From Chloroflexota bacterium (GTDB lineage Bacteria > Chloroflexota > Chloroflexia > Chloroflexales > Chloroflexaceae), in contig JAUQOZ010000193.1 of assembly GCA_030550625.1 (NCBI GenBank), positions 1 through 44,713 on the forward strand: a stretch of 44,713 nucleotides of DNA. The letters run 5' to 3'. Shown in pieces: positions 39,866 through 44,713 of this stretch. The notes beneath the pieces are model-generated. The model was given only the letters and a program-made list of their open reading frames with translations. It was not told the origin of the DNA and did not search any database. The position numbers and the translations under genes were made by a program. Every line of letters starts with the position of its first letter. Position 1 is the first letter of the stretch.

Positions 39866-42800
39866 TCACCACTCTAACGCCTGTTGCACCGCCACTTCCA
39901 ACGAACTAGCCCGAAACGGCTTCTCAATCAGCGGCGCATCGGTAATCTCAACTCCCTGCAAGGCGGCAAACCCGCTCATATAGAGCACTTTGAGCGCCGG
40001 CGCTATCTGCCGCGCTTGCGTCACTAACGCCCGTCCGTCTATCTCTGGCATCACCACATCGGTGAGGAGGAGATCGATCGACTCGTTGTGCAGGATCTCT
40101 AGCGCCGTCTTGCCATCTTGGGCGGCAAAAGCGGTGTAGCCAAGATTGCGTAACGTGGTGACAGTCATGCGTAACAGATCTGGATCATCATCCACCACCA
40201 GTATCCGCGCCTCGCGGCGCGATGCTGGCTCGATCAAAACTGGTTCCTCGACTGCCGGCAGGTTGGCGCACGGCAGATATAGCCGAACTGTAGTGCCGAT
40301 CCCCGGCGTCGAGTAGATTTGCGCCGTGCCGCCCGATTGGCGGGCAAAGCCGTAGACCATCGCCAACCCTAACCCAGTGCCGCGCCCGCGCTCTTTGGTG
40401 GTGAAGAAGGGTTCAAACGCGCGCGCGGCCACCTCTGGCGGCATACCGGTGCCGGTATCAATCACATCGATCACGATATAGCAGCCGGGGGCAAGAATGG
40501 CCAGCAACATCGTGTCTTCGTTGGTGACGCGCTGCTCTCTGATTTTGATAGTTAAGTTGCCGCCGTTTGGCATCGCATCGCGGCTGTTAATAACCAGATT
40601 AAGGATCGCAGCCTCAAGTCCTGCCCGGTCGGCGCGGGCCGGCAGAGTGGTTTGCTCGATTAACTCAAGCTTAATCGCCGAACCGACGGTCACTTGGATC
40701 AGCGGCAAAAATTCACGCAACACTTGACTGACATCAATGGTGGTTGGCGCTAACGGTTGCCGGCGGGCCACCGCCAAGAGACTCTTGGTCAGTTCGGCGC
40801 CACGGAGCGCTGCATGCAACGAGGCCTCGATCATCTGCCGCGTCGCTTCATCGCCTTGCCAATCACTGAGCGAGAGATCAAGGTTGCCGATGATAATGCC
40901 GAGCAGGTTGTTGAAATCGTGGGCCAACCCGCCGGTGAGCAAGCCGAGCGCCTCGAGCTTCTGCGTTTCGCGGATGCGTTCATCGAGCTGTTTGCGTTCG
41001 GTAATGTCGCTCAAGGCGCCGACCATGCGCGTCACCTTGCCGTCAGCGTCGCGCAACGCTTCACCCCGCGCCAAGATCCAGCGATAATTGCCATCGCGGT
41101 AGCGCATGCGAAATTCCATGTTGAATGGTTCGCTGCCGGCAAAGTGGCGATCGAGCGCCTTTGTCACGGCTGGCCAGTCGTCGGGATGGATGCGCTCGAA
41201 GAAGGTGGTGATGGCATTGGGCAGCTCATCCTCGCCAAACCCAAACAGCGCCTTCCACTGCGGCGAGAGATAGGTCACGCCGTTAACGATATCCCAATCC
41301 CATACGCCATCTTGCACCGCGCGTTCAGCTAGCGCGTACCGTTCCTCGCTAAGGCGCAACCGTTCGGCAATCACATGCTGCTCGATCACTGGCCCGGCGA
41401 GATGGCTGATAAATTGGAGGAGTGTGCGATCTTCGTTGGGCGGTGGTGCAGCCCGCGCCGACCAAACGGTAAACGCGCCAATCACTGCGCCGCCGGCGCC
41501 GAGGATCGGTTCCGCCCAAAGCGTAGTCAAGCCGCTCTCTTGCGCAGCGGACGCAAAACGCGCCCAGCCGGGATCAGTGTGCAATTCCGGTACGATCACG
41601 CGCTGCTGCGCGAGCAGCGCATGCCAGATGGCGTCCTGCCCCGATTGAAGGCTTTGCTCAAGCATCTGGCTGAGCGTAGGAGGCAAGTTGGGGGCGATGA
41701 CGTGGTGTGGCCGGCGGGTGGCGAGGTCGAAAAGCACAATCGCGCAGCGGGTGTCGGGTTGCTCTTCTTCAAAGGCTTGGATCAATATGTTCATCAGGGT
41801 TTGCAAACTTTCACCTCCTAACAGGCTGGTGAAGAGTTGGACCCGAAGCCGTTCGTGTAATTCGAGCCGTTTCAAGGCGCTGATGTCGGTATGGGTGCCG
41901 AGCATGCGCACTGGCTTGCCATCCGCATCGCGCTCGACAATCGCCCCCACCGATAGGATCCATTTCCATCCGCCCTGCCGCATCCGCGAGCGAAATTCGA
42001 CCCGATATTCGGGAATGCGCCCGCTGAGGTAGTTGAGGTAGGTCTGATAGACTGCGGTCGCATCGTTGGGGTGCAACCGGTCGCGCCATTGCTGGTTGGT
42101 TTCGGTGAACGTAGCCGGATCGTACCCCAACATGATTGCGTATTCATCATTGACAACGATGTTTCCATTGCGCAGATCGAGATCGTACAACCCTTGATTA
42201 GCGGCGCGTAACGCGAGTTCGAGCCGGCGTGCATTGATCTGAAGCGTTTGCAAACTTTCGTATTCAGTGGTGACATCGGTGAAAAAAACAAAAATAAAGG
42301 TCTGGCCGTTGCCATAAGCGCCTCCCGGCGCGATATTGCAGTAGAAGATTGAGCCATCGCGCCGCTGGCAAATGATATTGAGCAGGGGTGCGTCATCGCC
42401 GGCGCTCATGCGCTGAAAGGCGTCAATGATCGCTGGACGAGATTCGCTTGGGTGCAAATCTTCGATCAGCAGGGTGGTCATTTCCGCTGCCGAATACCCG
42501 AAGAGCACGTGCATAGCGCGGTTGGCCCACCGTACCTGCCGGCTGGCTAATTCGGCTTCGATTACGCCGTGCGGCGCATGTTCGACAACGGTGCGCAACC
42601 GGCGCGTTTCGCGGTCGGCCCAGCGCTGCATCCGCTCCTCGCGCTGCGCGATCAATGGCAAGCGAGCCAGATCGCTCTCGATCAAGAGATCGATAACGGC
42701 CTGCTCGTTGGCAAAATGCGTGACATCATATTCTTCCAAGGTGCAAATGAGCACGAGCGCTATGCCCACTGGCATGCTGTAGCGCGCGGCTGGCCGGCAG

Positions 42801-42961
42801 ACGATGAAGGCCGGTGGTTGGGTTTCGAGATGCTTGATCAGGTCGCTCAGCGTAGGAGCGAAGGAATAGCTGATCTGGGGAAAGGGAATGAGGGTCTGAA
42901 TGATCGACTCCCGCAGATCGTCAATGGCGAAGAGAAGAAGGTGGGTGCGAGTGCCGGCCAT
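39866..42961 (-). CDS. Multi-PAS/GAF hybrid sensor histidine kinase with C-terminal receiver domain
   Basis: 1031 aa; several PAS/PAC segments (e.g. YALAERAVQDGVWDWDIVNGVTYLSPQWKALFGF...FRMRYRDGNYRWILARGEALRDADGKVTRMVGALSDIT); LTGGLAHDFNNLLGIIIGNL H-box; DTGTGMPPEVAARAFEPFFTTKERGRGTGLGLAMVYG; RILVVDDDPDLLRM...DLLLTDVVMPEIDG. Confidence 0.95.
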   Translation of the reverse strand: MAGTRTHLLLFAIDDLRESIIQTLIPFPQISYSFAPTLSDLIKHLETQPPAFIVCRPAARYSMPVGIALVLICTLEEYDVTHFANEQAVIDLLIESDLARLPLIAQREERMQRWADRETRRLRTVVEHAPHGVIEAELASRQVRWANRAMHVLFGYSAAEMTTLLIEDLHPSESRPAIIDAFQRMSAGDDAPLLNIICQRRDGSIFYCNIAPGGAYGNGQTFIFVFFTDVTTEYESLQTLQINARRLELALRAANQGLYDLDLRNGNIVVNDEYAIMLGYDPATFTETNQQWRDRLHPNDATAVYQTYLNYLSGRIPEYRVEFRSRMRQGGWKWILSVGAIVERDADGKPVRMLGTHTDISALKRLELHERLRVQLFTSLLGGESLQTLMNILIQAFEEEQPDTRCAIVLFDLATRRPHHVIAPNLPPTLSQMLEQSLQSGQDAIWHALLAQQRVIVPELHTDPGWARFASAAQESGLTTLWAEPILGAGGAVIGAFTVWSARAAPPPNEDRTLLQFISHLAGPVIEQHVIAERLRLSEERYALAERAVQDGVWDWDIVNGVTYLSPQWKALFGFGEDELPNAITTFFERIHPDDWPAVTKALDRHFAGSEPFNMEFRMRYRDGNYRWILARGEALRDADGKVTRMVGALSDITERKQLDERIRETQKLEALGLLTGGLAHDFNNLLGIIIGNLDLSLSDWQGDEATRQMIEASLHAALRGAELTKSLLAVARRQPLAPTTIDVSQVLREFLPLIQVTVGSAIKLELIEQTTLPARADRAGLEAAILNLVINSRDAMPNGGNLTIKIREQRVTNEDTMLLAILAPGCYIVIDVIDTGTGMPPEVAARAFEPFFTTKERGRGTGLGLAMVYGFARQSGGTAQIYSTPGIGTTVRLYLPCANLPAVEEPVLIEPASRREARILVVDDDPDLLRMTVTTLRNLGYTAFAAQDGKTALEILHNESIDLLLTDVVMPEIDGRALVTQARQIAPALKVLYMSGFAALQGVEITDAPLIEKPFRASSLEVAVQQALEW

Positions 42962-43018
42962 GGTGGTATCCTATGTGTACACCGAGGCGACAGATCGCAC
43001 CGGGTATCTATTATTATA

Positions 43019-44023
43019 TCACTCTGCGTCACTATCGCCTATAGCCTGAGACGGATGTTCGCTTTGCCACCCATCACCCCATGCGCTGTCACGCGCTCGT
43101 CGCCATGCGTCGCCTTGGCTGCGAGTGATGGTGATGTGTTGTAGGCCCTGCGCTGTGCAAACTTGGAGTTCGATCCTCCCGCTGCGGGTGATCGGGTGGC
43201 GCACGATCCGCCCGTTAGCCGGTGGCGCGCCATGGCGGGCAGCGATGAGATAAGCGAACTTTTCGTCTTCAAACGGCGCGGCGGCGCCTTTGAGCCGGCG
43301 TTGGAAGGCAGGCCGCGCAATCCGTTGCCCGAAATGGCACCAGTCATTGCGGGCGGCGAGCGGGCACTCGCCGGTGTGCGGGCACGGCGCTAGTATCTGG
43401 GCATCGCGTTTGATCAGTTCACTGCGGATACTCAACATGGTGGCATGACCTGCCGGAGTGCCCGGTTCAACCAGCACCAATGCGCCGCTTGTGGCTTTCC
43501 AGAGCCGGCTAAGCAACAGCGCCCGCACTGCCGGCTCGATCTCGCCGTAGACATACCCAGCGACCACCAGATCGCTGTCTGGCAGCCGGTCGAGCGCCAG
43601 TACATCACTGCGTTGCCACATGATGGGCGGCAGATCGGCGCCGGCGGCCAATTGCTCGCCGAGGCGCGCCATGGCCGGTTGCCGTTCGATCGCGACGATC
43701 CGGCGCAGCGATGGCCACTGCTCGGCGGCGGCCCAGATTGCGGCGCCGCTGCCCGCGCCAACATCGAGCATGCGGGTCGGAGCAAAATCAGGTTGCGCCT
43801 CTGCCAACCGCTTGAACACAGCTCGTAGCGCGGCGTAGGTGGCCGGCATGCGCCATGCCGCATACGCTATTGCCTCAAGCGGCGAACTAATGACCGGCGC
43901 GCTGCCGGCGCTCGCTTCCCGGTAGCGATTCGATAACGCAGCGGCAGTCTGCTCAAGCGCCGCCGCCGGCTGGGTGGCGATCACACGCTCTAATGCGCGC
44001 TGTAACGAAGCTGGTAGTTGCAT
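43019..44023 (-). CDS. Rsm22-family small ribosomal subunit methyltransferase-like protein
   Basis: YAAWRMPATYAALRAVFKRL, MLDVGAGSGAAIWAAAEQWP, CPHTGECPLAARNDWCHFGQRI Cys cluster, FEDEKFAYLIAAR. Confidence 0.88.
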   Translation of the reverse strand: MQLPASLQRALERVIATQPAAALEQTAAALSNRYREASAGSAPVISSPLEAIAYAAWRMPATYAALRAVFKRLAEAQPDFAPTRMLDVGAGSGAAIWAAAEQWPSLRRIVAIERQPAMARLGEQLAAGADLPPIMWQRSDVLALDRLPDSDLVVAGYVYGEIEPAVRALLLSRLWKATSGALVLVEPGTPAGHATMLSIRSELIKRDAQILAPCPHTGECPLAARNDWCHFGQRIARPAFQRRLKGAAAPFEDEKFAYLIAARHGAPPANGRIVRHPITRSGRIELQVCTAQGLQHITITRSQGDAWRRARDSAWGDGWQSEHPSQAIGDSDAE

Positions 44024-44303
44024 GGTTCGTTCCTCAACTGCTTTGGTAGTTCTCTCTATTCTATTGCATCCCTCAAGACGTGACCGAATCCCCGGAAGGT
44101 CGAGCCAGCGCGTTCCTCTCTATACTATAGGTGTAAGGGCGGGTAGAACACATGAGCGCAGATATGGTTGAAGGCTTTGCGATGCGCTGGTGTACCCCTA
44201 CCCCTAGCTCCTCTCCCACTGGCGTTCAAGGGCGGACAGAACATCGGTCTGGAACCCGGCCCTCAAGGGCTGGGCTAGGGGTACGAAGCGCTGCGCGGGC
44301 TGA

Positions 44304-44420
44304 TGCCCCCACCCCAGCCCTCCCCCGCTGGGGGAGGGAGTCGCCCCTCGCGCACCCCTGATGTCATTGCGAGCCGCGCGTAGGGGTAGAGCGATGCTCT
44401 GCCCACGCGCGGCGAAGCAA
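44304..44420 (+). repeat. 117-bp direct repeat, copy 1
   Basis: tgcccccaccccagccctcccccgctgggggagggagtcgcccctcgcgcacccctgatgtcattgcgagccgcgcgtaggggtagagcgatgctctgcccacgcgcggcgaagcaa, identical to 44597-44713. Confidence 0.92.
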
Positions 44421-44596
44421 TCCCCTGCGAGCACGGGATCCATCACTGCACGCATCCTGTTCGCCCACGCAGGAGCTTGCTGCGGGCGCTGCGCGTCCGC
44501 GCACCGACAGGAGGAAAGTGGGTTACGCCCCCTTGAAATGACAACCGAACCAGCCTTGCGCTCCCCGCGGGTGCTGGTGCGCCAAGCGATAGAACT

Positions 44597-44713
44597 TGCC
44601 CCCACCCCAGCCCTCCCCCGCTGGGGGAGGGAGTCGCCCCTCGCGCACCCCTGATGTCATTGCGAGCCGCGCGTAGGGGTAGAGCGATGCTCTGCCCACG
44701 CGCGGCGAAGCAA
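44597..44713 (+). repeat. 117-bp direct repeat, copy 2 (continues to window end)
   Basis: Identical to 44304-44420 by direct reading; offset 293 bp. Confidence 0.92.

Noticed and set aside
39427-39983. ORFs in the 39.5-39.9 kb gap (e.g. SCCHCERSRASRSDSLRSEAIS, FAPLRSNRSASSAFAAALRSN)
   Set aside because: Translations derive from dispersed repeat DNA; no ribosome-binding site or conserved domain.
44152-44654. Short ORFs ending in APTPALPRWGRESPLAHP at the right edge
   Set aside because: Both are products of the same direct repeat and hairpin DNA, not plausible genes.

Overview
The window looks chromosomal, GC-rich and bacterial. Its gene content and intergenic repeat style resemble Chloroflexota (Chloroflexus/Roseiflexus-like), but there is no rRNA to confirm this. 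Positions 1-11 kb hold mostly housekeeping and redox genes: the 3' end of a DUF1338 gene, a glutaredoxin-like protein, YceI, OsmC, a lycopene cyclase, three tandem membrane-protein paralogues (the first frameshifted), aroB, an unlisted 44-aa small ORF, moeA, and an orphan CoxL-like molybdenum hydroxylase large subunit. From about 11.1 to 39.5 kb there is one almost entirely co-directional exopolysaccharide locus. It encodes Wzm/Wzt ABC export, a Wzz/BY-kinase-like protein, an O-antigen ligase/polymerase, 8 glycosyltransferases, a UDP-HexNAc dehydrogenase-type enzyme, two SDR epimerase/reductases, two carbohydrate deacetylases, an LbetaH acyltransferase and a CapK-like protein. Most notably, it also contains a bifunctional ATP sulfurylase/APS kinase immediately followed by a PAPS-dependent sulfotransferase. 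The most interesting hypothesis is a dedicated pathway for a sulfated, possibly glycosaminoglycan-like, surface polysaccharide. The BY-kinase-like protein has lost its Walker A lysine and its C-terminal tyrosines. Positions 39.8-44 kb hold a PAS/GAF hybrid histidine kinase and an Rsm22-family methyltransferase on the minus strand. Several families of intergenic palindromes and low-complexity repeats recur in the window, including an exact 117-bp direct repeat that runs to the right edge. All calls come from reading the sequence and the supplied translations; no database search was run.
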